Part shown: piece by piece, positions 34,037-41,902 of the stretch
Layout: every line of letters starts with the position of its first letter
Numbering within the stretch: position 1 is the first letter of the stretch
Assembly (NCBI RefSeq): GCF_023145115.1
Contig: NZ_JAGLEJ010000042.1
Location: forward strand, 1 to 56,290
Direction: 5' to 3'
DNA from: Algiphilus sp.
GTDB lineage: Bacteria > Pseudomonadota > Gammaproteobacteria > Nevskiales > Nevskiaceae
Length of the DNA: 56,290 nucleotides
Notes under the pieces: model-generated
The model's database searches: none
Seen by the model: only the letters and a program-made list of their open reading frames with translations
What the model was told of the DNA's origin: nothing
Translations under genes and position numbers: made by a program

Positions 34037-34710
34037 GCGCCGCCCTGGCCACTGTCCAGCGAATGGATGCGCTGCATGCGCGCGGCGAGATGCTCATCGT
34101 GCGTCACCACCACCAGCGCGGTGCCGTACTCGCGGTTGAGCTCGAGCAGCAGCTCGAAGACGCGCTCGGCGTTCTCGCGATCGAGATTGCCGGTGGGCTC
34201 GTCGGCCAGCAGCGCGCGCGGACGCGTCACCAGCGCCCGCGCCACGGCGGCACGCTGGCGTTCGCCGCCGGACAGCTCGGCGGGCTTGTGATCCTCGCGC
34301 TCACCCAGTCCGACGCGGTCCAGCACCTCGCGCGCCGTGGCCCGCGCCTGCTGACGCGACTGGCGCCGCAGCAGCAGCGGCATCGCGACGTTGTCCAGCG
34401 CGCTGAACTCGGGCAGCAGATGGTGGAACTGGTAGACGAAGCCGAGCGCGCGATTGCGCAGCCGGCTGCGGTCGGCGTCGGACAGGCGCGCGATGTCGGT
34501 GCCGTCCACCAGCACCGAGCCGTCGTCCGGTTTCTCCAGCCCGCCGAGCAGATGCAGCAGCGTCGACTTGCCGGCACCGCTGGCGCCGACGATGGCCAGC
34601 GATTCGCCCTCCGCCACGCGCACATCGACATTCTCGAACACGGTCAGCGTGCGCCGACCGTCCGCGAAACGCTTGGCCAGCCCGGTGGCGGCGATGACGG
34701 CATCACTCAT
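33994..34710 (-). CDS. lolD: Lipoprotein-releasing ATPase LolD
   Basis: This 238-residue ABC ATPase has Walker A GASGAGKSTLL, the signature LSGGERQRAAVARAL and Walker B ALLADEPTGNLD. It powers extraction of outer-membrane lipoproteins from the inner membrane. Its start overlaps the lolC/E stop by 8 bp. Confidence 0.95.
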   Translation of the reverse strand: MSDAVIAATGLAKRFADGRRTLTVFENVDVRVAEGESLAIVGASGAGKSTLLHLLGGLEKPDDGSVLVDGTDIARLSDADRSRLRNRALGFVYQFHHLLPEFSALDNVAMPLLLRRQSRQQARATAREVLDRVGLGEREDHKPAELSGGERQRAAVARALVTRPRALLADEPTGNLDRENAERVFELLLELNREYGTALVVVTHDEHLAARMQRIHSLDSGQGGAWRDSRQEASPAQS

Positions 34711-35950
34711 GGCGCAGCGCCTCCGCCGGCATGGTGCGGCTGGCGCGCCAGGCCGGGTACAGCCCCGAGACCAGCGCGAGGGTGAAGGCCAGCCCGCCGA
34801 TCTTCAACACGTCGTCCCCCTCCACCTTCGAGGGCAGATCGCTGATGTAGTAGACATCCGGGGCCAGGAACTGCTGCCCGGTGGCAGCCTCGATGAACGG
34901 CACCACCACGTCGATGTTGAGCGCCAGCGCCAGCCCGCCGCCGACGCCGAGCAGCGTGCCGATGACGCCGATGAGCGTGCCCTGCACCAGGAACACCAGC
35001 ATGATCGATCGCGGTGTGGCCCCGATGGTGCGCAGGATGGCGATGTCCGGCTGCTTGTCCTGGACCACCATCACCAGCGTGGACACGATGTTGAAGGCCG
35101 CCACGCCCACGATCAGCGACAGGATGATGAACATCACGATCTTCTCGGTGCGGATGGCGCGGAAGAAGTTGGCGTGCTCGCGGGTCCAGTCGGAGATGCG
35201 ATAGACGCCGGGCAGGCCCTGCGCCACCTCGCGCACCACGCGCGGCGCCTCGAAGAGATCGTGCAGCTTGAGCCGGACGCCCGATACCTGGCCGCGCATG
35301 CGCAGCAGCGCCTGGGCGTCGTCCATGTGCAGCAGGACCAGCCCGCGGTCGAACTCGTACATGCCGACCTCGAACACGCCGGTGACCGTGAAGCGCCGGA
35401 AGCGTGGCATGAGACCGGCCGGCGACACACTGGCCTGCGGCACCATAAGGTCGACGCTGTCGCCCGGTAGCAGGCCCATCGAGCGCGCCAGCTCGGCACC
35501 CAGCATCAGGCCGTACTCGCCGGGCTGCAGATCGGCGAGCCGGGCGTCGCGCAGGTACTGGGTGATGCGCGAGACATCGCCCTCGGCTTCCGGCAGCACG
35601 CCACGGATGAGCGTACCGCTGGTGCGGCTCCCCGCGCGCAGCATGGCCTCGCCGCTGACGTAAGGGGCGGCGGCCTCCACGCGCGGATGCTCGCGCGCTC
35701 CGTCGGCCACCTGCTGCCAGTTGTCCAGACGCCCCGCCTCGCCGGCGATGGTCGCGTGCGAGGCCATGCCCAGGATGCGGCTGCGCAGCTCCTCCTCGAA
35801 ACCGTTCATCACCGAGAGCACCACGATCAGCGCCATGACGCCGATCGCGATACCCAGCATGGAAACGATCGATATGAAGCCGATGAAGTGGTTGCGGCGC
35901 TTGGCGCGCACGTAGCGCAACCCGATAAGGAGCTCGACGGGCAATGTCAT
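34703..35950 (-). CDS. lolC: Lipoprotein-releasing permease LolC/LolE (LolF-like)
   Basis: This 415-residue permease has an N-terminal membrane helix (ISIVSMLGIAIGVMALIVVLSVMNGFEEEL), a periplasmic domain of about 220 residues and three C-terminal helices. Only one such gene lies next to lolD, so it may form a homodimer (LolF-type), or a lolE may lie elsewhere. It diverges from the small periplasmic protein gene at 36034. Confidence 0.93.
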   Translation of the reverse strand: MTLPVELLIGLRYVRAKRRNHFIGFISIVSMLGIAIGVMALIVVLSVMNGFEEELRSRILGMASHATIAGEAGRLDNWQQVADGAREHPRVEAAAPYVSGEAMLRAGSRTSGTLIRGVLPEAEGDVSRITQYLRDARLADLQPGEYGLMLGAELARSMGLLPGDSVDLMVPQASVSPAGLMPRFRRFTVTGVFEVGMYEFDRGLVLLHMDDAQALLRMRGQVSGVRLKLHDLFEAPRVVREVAQGLPGVYRISDWTREHANFFRAIRTEKIVMFIILSLIVGVAAFNIVSTLVMVVQDKQPDIAILRTIGATPRSIMLVFLVQGTLIGVIGTLLGVGGGLALALNIDVVVPFIEAATGQQFLAPDVYYISDLPSKVEGDDVLKIGGLAFTLALVSGLYPAWRASRTMPAEALRHE

Positions 35951-36033
35951 GGCGGAGGATTAGACCATACGGCGGCTGTCCCGGCCGGTGTGCCTGCGCT
36001 ATCCTGAACGGGAACCGCGCGCCCGAATCGATC

Positions 36034-36393
36034 ATGTCCGCATCCGCTGTCGCACGATCGCTGATCCTCTCCCTCGCCGTCGCCCTGCCCGGTGTCGCGG
36101 CGGCGGACGTTCTGCGCATTCCCGCCGGCACCACCGCACCCGACGTCACCCTGCCCGAGCGCGGCACCACCATGACGCAGGTCGAGGCGCGTTTCGGCGC
36201 ACCGGCCCGGCGCCACCAGCAGGTGGGCGGCGGCAACGCCCAGCGACCGCCGATCACGCGCTGGGACTACGAGCGCTTCTACGTCGTCTTCGAGCGCGAC
36301 CGCGTCATCAACGCCGTACAGCCCGACCGGCCGACGCCGCTCCAGCGCACGGACGAGCTCGAGGTCCGCACCGAGACCCTGGGCGCGAACTGA
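36034..36393 (+). CDS. Small periplasmic protein of unknown function
   Basis: This 119-residue protein has a signal peptide (SLILSLAVALPGVAAAD). The mature part carries GTTMTQVEARFGAPARR ... PPITRWDYERFYVVFERDRVINAV, which recalls BamE/SmpA-like folds but is not a confident match. ATG 36034 is chosen for the signal peptide. It lies 83 bp from the divergent lolC and 36 bp upstream of aguA. Confidence 0.75.
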   Translation: MSASAVARSLILSLAVALPGVAAADVLRIPAGTTAPDVTLPERGTTMTQVEARFGAPARRHQQVGGGNAQRPPITRWDYERFYVVFERDRVINAVQPDRPTPLQRTDELEVRTETLGAN

Positions 36394-36429
36394 CCCGAAA
36401 CGGCCGCGGCGCCCGGCGCCGACCACGAC

Positions 36430-37446
36430 ATGACCACCACGCTCCCCGCCGAATGGGCGCCGCAGCAGGCGGTGCTCCTGACCTGGCCGCACGCCGCCGG
36501 CGATTTCGGCCCCATGCTCGACGCAGCGCACGCGCAGTTCCTGCACCTGGCGCTCGCCATCGCCGACAGCACGCCGCTGCTCGTCGTCGCGCCACCGGAC
36601 CGACCCGCCCTGCGCGACGAGCTGATCGCCGCCGGCGTGCCCGCCGAGCGCCTCGCCATCGTGCCGCTGCCCAGCAACGATGTCTGGGCGCGCGACCATG
36701 GCCCCGTCACCGTGTTCCGCGACGGTACTGCGGTGCATCTGGATTTCCGCTTCAACGGCTGGGGCGGCAAGTTCACCGCCGACGCCGACGACGCCGTCTG
36801 CGCCGCCCTCGCGGCCGCCGGCGCGCTACCGGGCACCAGCGAGGCGCTGCCGATCGTCGCCGAGGGCGGCGCCATCGAGAGCGACGGCGCCGGCACCATC
36901 CTCACCACCACTCGCTGCATGCTGGACCCGGCGCGCAACGCCGGCGCCACGCGCGCATCGGTGGAAGCCTGGATGGCCGAGCACTTCGGCGCCGCGCGCG
37001 TGCTGTGGCTGGCACACGGCGACCTCATCGGCGACGACACCGACGGCCACATCGACACGCTGGCGCGCTTCTGCGACCCGCACACCATCGCCTACCAGGC
37101 CTGCAAGGACGCAGCTGATCCGCACCACGCCGAGCTGAGTGCGATGGAGGCCGAGCTGCGCGCGCTGCGCGATGCCGAAGGCAACCCGTACCGCCTCGTC
37201 CCGCTGCCGCTGCCCGCCCCGGCGTACGACGAGGCGGACGGCCGGCGCCTGCCCGCCGGCTACGCCAACTTCCTCATCACCAACGCGCAGGTGCTGGTGC
37301 CGACCTACGACGACCCCGCCGACGCCGAGGCGCTGTCGCGGCTGCAGGCTGCCTTCCCGGGGCATGCCGTGCGCGGGGTCGATTGCCGCACGCTCATTCA
37401 GCAGAATGGCAGCCTGCACTGCGTCACCATGCAGATTCCGGAGTAG
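36430..37446 (+). CDS. aguA: Agmatine deiminase AguA
   Basis: This 338-residue guanidino-modifying enzyme turns agmatine into N-carbamoylputrescine. It has WPHAAGDF, NDVWARDHGPVTV, EGGAIESDG and the C-terminal nucleophile Cys331 in GSLHCVTMQ. It forms an operon with aguB 4 bp downstream for putrescine synthesis. Confidence 0.96.
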   Translation: MTTTLPAEWAPQQAVLLTWPHAAGDFGPMLDAAHAQFLHLALAIADSTPLLVVAPPDRPALRDELIAAGVPAERLAIVPLPSNDVWARDHGPVTVFRDGTAVHLDFRFNGWGGKFTADADDAVCAALAAAGALPGTSEALPIVAEGGAIESDGAGTILTTTRCMLDPARNAGATRASVEAWMAEHFGAARVLWLAHGDLIGDDTDGHIDTLARFCDPHTIAYQACKDAADPHHAELSAMEAELRALRDAEGNPYRLVPLPLPAPAYDEADGRRLPAGYANFLITNAQVLVPTYDDPADAEALSRLQAAFPGHAVRGVDCRTLIQQNGSLHCVTMQIPE

Positions 37447-37450
37447 CCCC

Positions 37451-38344
37451 ATGCCCGTTGCCGAGCGCCGCCTCGAAGTCGCCATCGTCCAGCACGCCTG
37501 CGACGAAGACCGCGACACCAATCTCGCGCGCAGCGTCCAGGGCATCCGCGACGCCGCCGAAGCCGGCGCGCAGCTGGTGCTGCTGCCGGAGCTGCACCGC
37601 AGCCGCTACTTCTGCCAGCAGGAGGACCCCGGCTGCTTCGATCTGGCCGAACCGATCCCCGGCCCCAGCACCGAAGCACTGTCCGCACTCGCCGCCGAGC
37701 TCGGCGTCGTCATCGTCGCCAGCCTCTTCGAGCGCCGCGCCGCCGGCCTGTACCACAACACCGCCGCGGTGCTGGACGCCGACGGCCGCCTGGCCGGCAT
37801 CTACCGGAAGATGCACATCCCGGACGATCCCGGCTACTACGAGAAGTTCTACTTCACCCCCGGCGACCTCGGCTTCGAGCCCATCGACACCAAGGTCGGC
37901 CGACTGGGCGTGCTGGTGTGCTGGGACCAGTGGTACCCGGAGGCCGCGCGCCTCATGGCACTGGCCGGCGCCGAGATCCTGCTCTACCCCACTGCGATCG
38001 GTTGGAACCCGGACGACGACACCGACGAGCGCATGCGCCAGCACGACGCCTGGCGCACCGTCCAGCGCGCCCACGCCGTCGCCAACGGCCTGCCGGTGCT
38101 GGTCGCCAACCGCTGCGGGTACGAGCCCGACCCCGCCGGGCAGCACGCCGGCGCCGAATTCTGGGGCGGCAGCTTCGTCGCCGGCCCGCAGGGCGAGCTG
38201 CTGGTCGAAGCCGACGACCAGCCCGGCGTCCACAACGTGACCCTCGACCTCGCCGCCTGCGAGCGCGTGCGGCAGTGGTGGCCCTTCCTGCGCGACCGGC
38301 GGATCGAGAACTACGGCGATCTGGTGAAGCGGTATAGGGATTGA
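37451..38344 (+). CDS. aguB: N-carbamoylputrescine amidase AguB
   Basis: This 297-residue nitrilase-family enzyme completes agmatine to putrescine. The catalytic triad is visible as Glu in LLPELHR, Lys in YRKMHIPDD and Cys in VLVCWDQWYPE. The last 138 bp (38207-38344) recur as a decayed copy at 39644-39780, marking the edge of the accessory region that now separates aguB from dnaQ. Confidence 0.96.
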   Translation: MPVAERRLEVAIVQHACDEDRDTNLARSVQGIRDAAEAGAQLVLLPELHRSRYFCQQEDPGCFDLAEPIPGPSTEALSALAAELGVVIVASLFERRAAGLYHNTAAVLDADGRLAGIYRKMHIPDDPGYYEKFYFTPGDLGFEPIDTKVGRLGVLVCWDQWYPEAARLMALAGAEILLYPTAIGWNPDDDTDERMRQHDAWRTVQRAHAVANGLPVLVANRCGYEPDPAGQHAGAEFWGGSFVAGPQGELLVEADDQPGVHNVTLDLAACERVRQWWPFLRDRRIENYGDLVKRYRD

Positions 38345-38508
38345 GGCGCGCCGACAGTAGGGCTGGTCCGAAGCCACACCGTCCGCGCACCGGCCTCGCC
38401 CGGGGCCCTTGGCGATGAATCTCCCGCCCTACCCCCCTCCAACCGGCACGAAAGGCCGCAACCGACCTCGCACACATGTGCTCGCGCGCTCTGCGACTTG
38501 CACGGGAA

Positions 38509-38520
38509 GTGCACGTGCAC
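38509..38520. promoter_or_regulatory. Palindrome upstream of the toxin-antitoxin pair
   Basis: GTGCACGTGCAC is a perfect 12-bp palindrome 75 bp before the antitoxin ATG, with a further TTGCAC just upstream. Ribbon-helix-helix antitoxins bind such repeats to autorepress, so this may be the operator. That role is inferred. Confidence 0.4.
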
Positions 38521-38594
38521 GTTCTCTGGCCCGGCTTGTGAGGCAACCATACGGACACCATAATGCAACCTTCCGGTGAGACCAGCACCCAGCC

Positions 38595-38837
38595 ATGCCA
38601 GCACTGACCGTAAAGAACATCCCCGAAAAGCTGTACGACCACCTCAAAGCTTCCGCGCACGCGCACCACAGGAGCTTGAACAGCGAGCTGATCCATTGCC
38701 TTGAGCTGGCACTGATGCCGCGTCGAGTCGGCGCGCAGGAACTTCTTGCCGAAGCTCGGGCATTGCGCCAGAAGGTAAAGGTGGACCGGATCACCGCCAA
38801 GGAGATCGACGCGGCCAAGCGCGAAGGCCGCAAGTGA
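38595..38837 (+). CDS. Ribbon-helix-helix antitoxin, FitA/VapB-like
   Basis: This 80-residue protein begins MPALTVKNIPEKLYDHLKASAHAHHRSLNSELIHCLELAL in outline: a beta strand plus two helices of the Arc/FitA class. The charged C-terminal tail should wrap the toxin. The stop overlaps the toxin GTG (GTGA), so translation is coupled. Confidence 0.88.
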   Translation: MPALTVKNIPEKLYDHLKASAHAHHRSLNSELIHCLELALMPRRVGAQELLAEARALRQKVKVDRITAKEIDAAKREGRK

Positions 38838-39241
38838 TCGTTGTCGATACCAACACCATTGCGTATTTGTACTTGCCGACGCCCGACACTCCGTACGTGG
38901 AGCGCCTCCTTGAACTGGACAGCGCCTGGGTCGCGCCACTGCTTTGGCGAAGCGAGCTTCGGAACATCATGGCGCTGCATGTCCGCAAGAATATTGTCGA
39001 CTTGACGACGGCGTGCCAGATACAACACAAAGCTGAAGCCCTGATGGCCGGCGGAGAGTACGAAATCGACTCCCTCTCGGTCCTTTCCGCGGCCCAGCAA
39101 AGCGGCTGCTCGGCATATGACTGCGAATTCGTGGCCCTGGCACAAGGTCTGTCGAAGCCGCTGATAACGGCGGACAAGAAGTTGCTCCGGGCGTTCCCGG
39201 ATATAGCCGTGACTGTCAAGGCATTCAACACGACAACCTGA
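38834..39241 (+). CDS. PIN-domain ribonuclease toxin, VapC-like
   Basis: This 135-residue protein has the PIN acidic site: Asp5 in VVDTN, Glu41 in WRSELRNI, Asp96 in AYDCEF and Asp114 in TADKK. VapC toxins cleave tRNA or rRNA; the target here is unknown. The start is GTG 38834. The pair forms the first cargo block between aguB and the duplicated gene tails. Confidence 0.9.
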   Translation: MIVVDTNTIAYLYLPTPDTPYVERLLELDSAWVAPLLWRSELRNIMALHVRKNIVDLTTACQIQHKAEALMAGGEYEIDSLSVLSAAQQSGCSAYDCEFVALAQGLSKPLITADKKLLRAFPDIAVTVKAFNTTT

Positions 39242-39420
39242 CGTAGAGCCGAGGGGACCGAGCTGAGCGGGTCTCCCCTTGAGCACTTCTCAAATCGCTA
39301 TAGGGACATGAAGTAGTCACGGTTTTCGCGGGCCGAGTTCGCATCCGCAAAAGAATGAAGAGCCCTCTTGCAAGTCGTGCCTTCCAGGATATCGATCGTC
39401 CGGTTGACCTGCCTCCCGTG

Positions 39421-39643
39421 TTCTCGACATCACGCCCGGTGGCACGCTACAGACCGGCAATGAGCGAGCGGCGTGCACCGCCCGATCGATCACCCGGGCT
39501 CGCCCGAGGGACAGTGCCCCGCCCGCTCGCGCATCTCGTTGAGTCGCGCGTCGTGGTCCGCGCGCTCGTCGTCGCTGGCGCTGACGACGGTCAGCGGGTT
39601 GTCGCCGGCGGCATCCACCAAGGCGTGCACTGCCGGGGGCAGT
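39421..39643 (-). pseudogene. Duplicated 3' fragment of dnaQ
   Basis: The sequence matches 41838-42055 (the 3' end and downstream flank of dnaQ) in the same orientation. On the minus strand it still reads ALVDAAGDNPLTVVSASDD and ends in a stop at 39490, against ALVDAAGDTPLTVVSASDD in the real gene. Many differences are silent, so it diverged as a coding sequence, either in another strain or before truncation. It is cut at 39643, where aguB-like sequence begins. Confidence 0.85.
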
Positions 39644-39780
39644 GAAGCCGACGACCAGCCCGGCGTCCACAACGTGACCCTCGACCTCGCCGCCTGCGAG
39701 CGCGTGCGGCAGTGGTGGCCCTCCTGCGCGATCGGTGGATCGAGAACTACGGGGACTTGGTGAAGCGGTATCGGGATTGA
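39644..39780 (+). pseudogene. Duplicated 3' fragment of aguB
   Basis: This 137 bp fragment is nearly identical to the last 138 bp of aguB (38207-38344), including the stop. It has one deleted base (CCCTTCC to CCCTCC) that breaks the frame, plus a handful of substitutions. No start or 5' part is present. Confidence 0.92.
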
Positions 39781-39827
39781 ATCCTGCGCGCCACGCACCA
39801 CCTCATCGCTCTACACGTCCCTGCCCC

Positions 39828-40064
39828 TCAACGCTCGCGGTTCGCGAGGTAGCTCACCCGCCGAACAGCGCCCCAGACCGCCAACATGAGGGCAAGCACC
39901 AAACAGAATGACGGTTCACCTATATCGTCCACGAAGCCGACCATAACCTCGATAACCACAATTGCGAACGCCACGGCAGGGACAGACCACAGATGTCCTG
40001 GTCGCGGTAATACGTCAAGGCAATCCACGTGCTCGAAGTGCAGCACAGTATCGGTTACCTTCAC
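39828..40064 (-). CDS. Small two-helix membrane protein, orphan
   Basis: This 78-residue product has two hydrophobic segments (VPAVAFAIVVIEVMVGFV and CLVLALMLAVWGAV). I recognise no family. It starts at GTG 40064, 33 bp after the stop of the upstream membrane-protein gene, so the two may be co-transcribed. AT content is above the core genome. Confidence 0.55.
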   Translation of the reverse strand: MKVTDTVLHFEHVDCLDVLPRPGHLWSVPAVAFAIVVIEVMVGFVDDIGEPSFCLVLALMLAVWGAVRRVSYLANRER

Positions 40065-40097
40065 TTAAGAAAGATCTTGACAGATATTCGAACCAGC

Positions 40098-40532
40098 CTA
40101 ATTTGATCGAGTGGCAGCATCTCTTAAAATAAATCCAATAAAGTACAGGGCATTATCTGTCGCAGTGACAAATGCCATGCCACCACTATCGTAGAATCTA
40201 TTTTCTATGCCGAGTTCAGCACCATTCGGTGCCATAACAGCCCAAAAAAGCAACTGTATGCCGCTAAGCCACCCCCATGATCTTATGATAGAACGCGCAT
40301 TAACAGACTGCCCTGTTTTATATTGAACATAACCACCCACCCCCATCCAAAACCCCACTCCAAATAGCACTCCAATCAGTTCACCCCATGATCTAGGAGT
40401 GATTCGGGACATGAATGGCTCCAATGAGAAATCAATTGTGTCACGAAGAAACATCATTACCGGCACTAAAAATATTGCCAGCAACAGCGCCAGCGCATTC
40501 TCGGACACAGTCTTGAGCAAGATAGTCTTCAT
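40098..40532 (-). CDS. Four-helix membrane protein, orphan
   Basis: This 144-residue protein has about four membrane segments (ALLLAIFLVPVMMFL; LIGVLFGVGFWMGVGGYV; WLSGIQLLFWAVMA; ALYFIGFIL). Family unknown. It is AT-rich compared with neighbours and is part of the second cargo block between aguB and dnaQ. Confidence 0.7.
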   Translation of the reverse strand: MKTILLKTVSENALALLLAIFLVPVMMFLRDTIDFSLEPFMSRITPRSWGELIGVLFGVGFWMGVGGYVQYKTGQSVNARSIIRSWGWLSGIQLLFWAVMAPNGAELGIENRFYDSGGMAFVTATDNALYFIGFILRDAATRSN

Positions 40533-40669
40533 GATTCGCTGCCAAGTTTGATATACATGCGCACTGCTTCTTCAGAAAAAAATGCGAGCTAATGTTCGTG
40601 GCAGGCACTGATGGCTTCCGCCTAAACAGGATAGTGAACGTATCAGACCTCACTTACTCCGAATACCGC

Positions 40670-40695
40670 CGCAATATTCTCGCCTGAATATTGCG
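40670..40695. other. Strong hairpin in the cargo block
   Basis: CGCAATATTC and GAATATTGCG form a perfect 10-bp stem with a 6-nt loop, 38 bp after the stop of the 76-residue gene on the minus strand. There is no T-run. It could protect or end a transcript, or be the core of a recombination site; the flanks do not continue to pair. Confidence 0.5.
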
Positions 40696-40732
40696 ACTGC
40701 AGCCAGTGGGCAGCGGCACTCGTTGTGCGGTT

Positions 40733-40963
40733 CTACTCTCCACCCCATACTTTGTAGGCCTCTCGAAGAAAATCCCACCCATAATCCTCAGCGTCCTTGT
40801 CAGATTCCTTCTCCCATTCAGCTGGTGGTGGAATAAAGCCACATGACTTACATTTCCCAGTGGCAACCATGCACCGCCCGACACTATGAATTCTACAGCT
40901 ACAGTCGAACGCTAGTTGCTTGCACTGCGGACACTTCTCGTCAGCATACCCAAAGTGACTCAT
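40733..40963 (-). CDS. Small cysteine-rich zinc-ribbon protein, orphan
   Basis: This 76-residue product has CPQC, CSC and CKSC pairs in its first 42 residues, consistent with a zinc ribbon, and an acidic C-terminus (EKESDKDAEDYGWDFLREAY). It starts with a GAGGAG ribosome-binding site 4 nt before the ATG. Function unknown. Confidence 0.7.
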   Translation of the reverse strand: MSHFGYADEKCPQCKQLAFDCSCRIHSVGRCMVATGKCKSCGFIPPPAEWEKESDKDAEDYGWDFLREAYKVWGGE

Positions 40964-41011
40964 TTAACTCCTCATATTATCACGAGAAATCTGCGCGATT
41001 CCAAGCAATTG

Positions 41012-41566
41012 TTATTTCTCGCCACGGGCCACAAGGTCTACTACCCAAACGTCATGGTGTGTATTGGCCTTACCATTCTTTCTCAGGCCGTTCAAGAACG
41101 AAAGTCGTCGATGCCCTTCCAAGAGATGGTAAGGAGTCTTGAGCGGTTCGCCCGACGGGAAGAGAATTCGCTGACTCCGATTGTCCAGGAATACGGGCGA
41201 AGTGTTCCACGTGCCAGCACCAATCATGAAATGCGCCAGCCAGTCTCCTTGGAGCGTTTGAGAACGACGCTCCACATCTTCGAAGTTATCGCAAAAGCTG
41301 GGATCCCGGAAAGCAACACGGTCAGGTACGTCCCCCAGACACCACCGTTCGTGGCGAAAGCGGAAATTCTCGAACCCCAGGAACGCATAGCAGTCAGATT
41401 CCGCGTTGTGGCGATGCAGCCACTCGATCAACACCTCTTCGGGCCAGTTTTGTAGCAGACCGCCCCGCATTCGTAAGGCATACTCTTCGGGCGGTTCCCT
41501 TACCCAGCCGTGCTCATCTCGGAAGGGGTCGAACTGCCGAAGGTACTCTTTAGCGTCGAAAGTCAT
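41012..41566 (-). CDS. Orphan protein with ParB/sulfiredoxin-like motif
   Basis: This 184-residue soluble protein carries PYHLLEGHRRLSFLNGL at about residues 145-161, resembling the GHxR box of ParB/Srx-fold proteins. I infer only a possible relation. It is the promoter-proximal gene of the second minus-strand cargo block; 12 bp upstream of its ATG is the attI-like core at 41579-41585. Confidence 0.72.
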   Translation of the reverse strand: MTFDAKEYLRQFDPFRDEHGWVREPPEEYALRMRGGLLQNWPEEVLIEWLHRHNAESDCYAFLGFENFRFRHERWCLGDVPDRVAFRDPSFCDNFEDVERRSQTLQGDWLAHFMIGAGTWNTSPVFLDNRSQRILFPSGEPLKTPYHLLEGHRRLSFLNGLRKNGKANTHHDVWVVDLVARGEK

Positions 41567-41902
41567 CGCGCCCTTCGGGCATAACAGTGATAGGACGGCG
41601 CCGTCTGCATATCAACGTGACTTGCTTGGGTGGACACACCACGCACGACATCGAAGGCTTCCGTGAGAGACCGAACGCGGCATCCGATGCCCATTCTCTT
41701 ATTTCAGCCACTTGCGTGGTGACGCTAGTGGCCATCAAAGCCGCGGGTGCGGTGTTACTGAGCGAAATCCGGATATCACCTCATATATTGATATACGCAT
41801 GCCCTGCCCAGTCCAGTGATACCCCTTCTGGTGCTCCTGATATCACGTCTGGCGAGACATTACCAGCCGGCAATGAGCGAGCGGCGTTTACCGCCCGAGG
41901 AA
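41567..41902. other. Gene-free stretch between cargo block and dnaQ
   Basis: This stretch contains an attI-like segment at 41579-41612 and, from about 41838, the dnaQ downstream flank that recurs at 39421. Short frames on both strands (for example minus strand 41550-41738) have no supporting features. Nothing else is recognised. Confidence 0.6.
41579..41612 (-). other. Second attI-like core region
   Basis: On the plus strand TAACAGTGATAGGAC (41582-41596) matches TAACAGTGATTGGAC of the integron attI (5661-5675) with one mismatch. GCGC and TGCATA follow in both. The minus-strand core reads GTTATGC, one base from GTTRRRY, and lies 12 bp before the first minus-strand cargo gene. I find no integrase and no clear attC here. 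Confidence 0.45.

Larger units (their letters stand above)
39242..39827. other. Gene-free stretch holding duplicated dnaQ and aguB 3' ends
   Basis: This stretch carries about 180 bp of unassigned sequence, then a decayed dnaQ tail (39421-39643) joined base-to-base to a decayed aguB tail (39644-39780), and then 47 bp to the next gene. No intact gene is seen. Confidence 0.8.

Noticed and set aside
39290..39320. Possible third copy of the aguB end
   Set aside because: CGCTATAGGGACATGA resembles the aguB terminal sequence over only about 15 bases, too little to separate from chance.
40533..41011. Possible attC sites between the four orphan genes
   Set aside because: GTTAAAT before the zinc-ribbon gene is part of its ribosome-binding region, and GCACAAC after it has no complementary partner. 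The flanks do not pair as L boxes.
41550..41738. 62-codon minus-strand frame upstream of the GHRR-motif gene
   Set aside because: It overlaps the start of the supported gene and runs through the attI-like segment. No ribosome-binding site or motif is seen.
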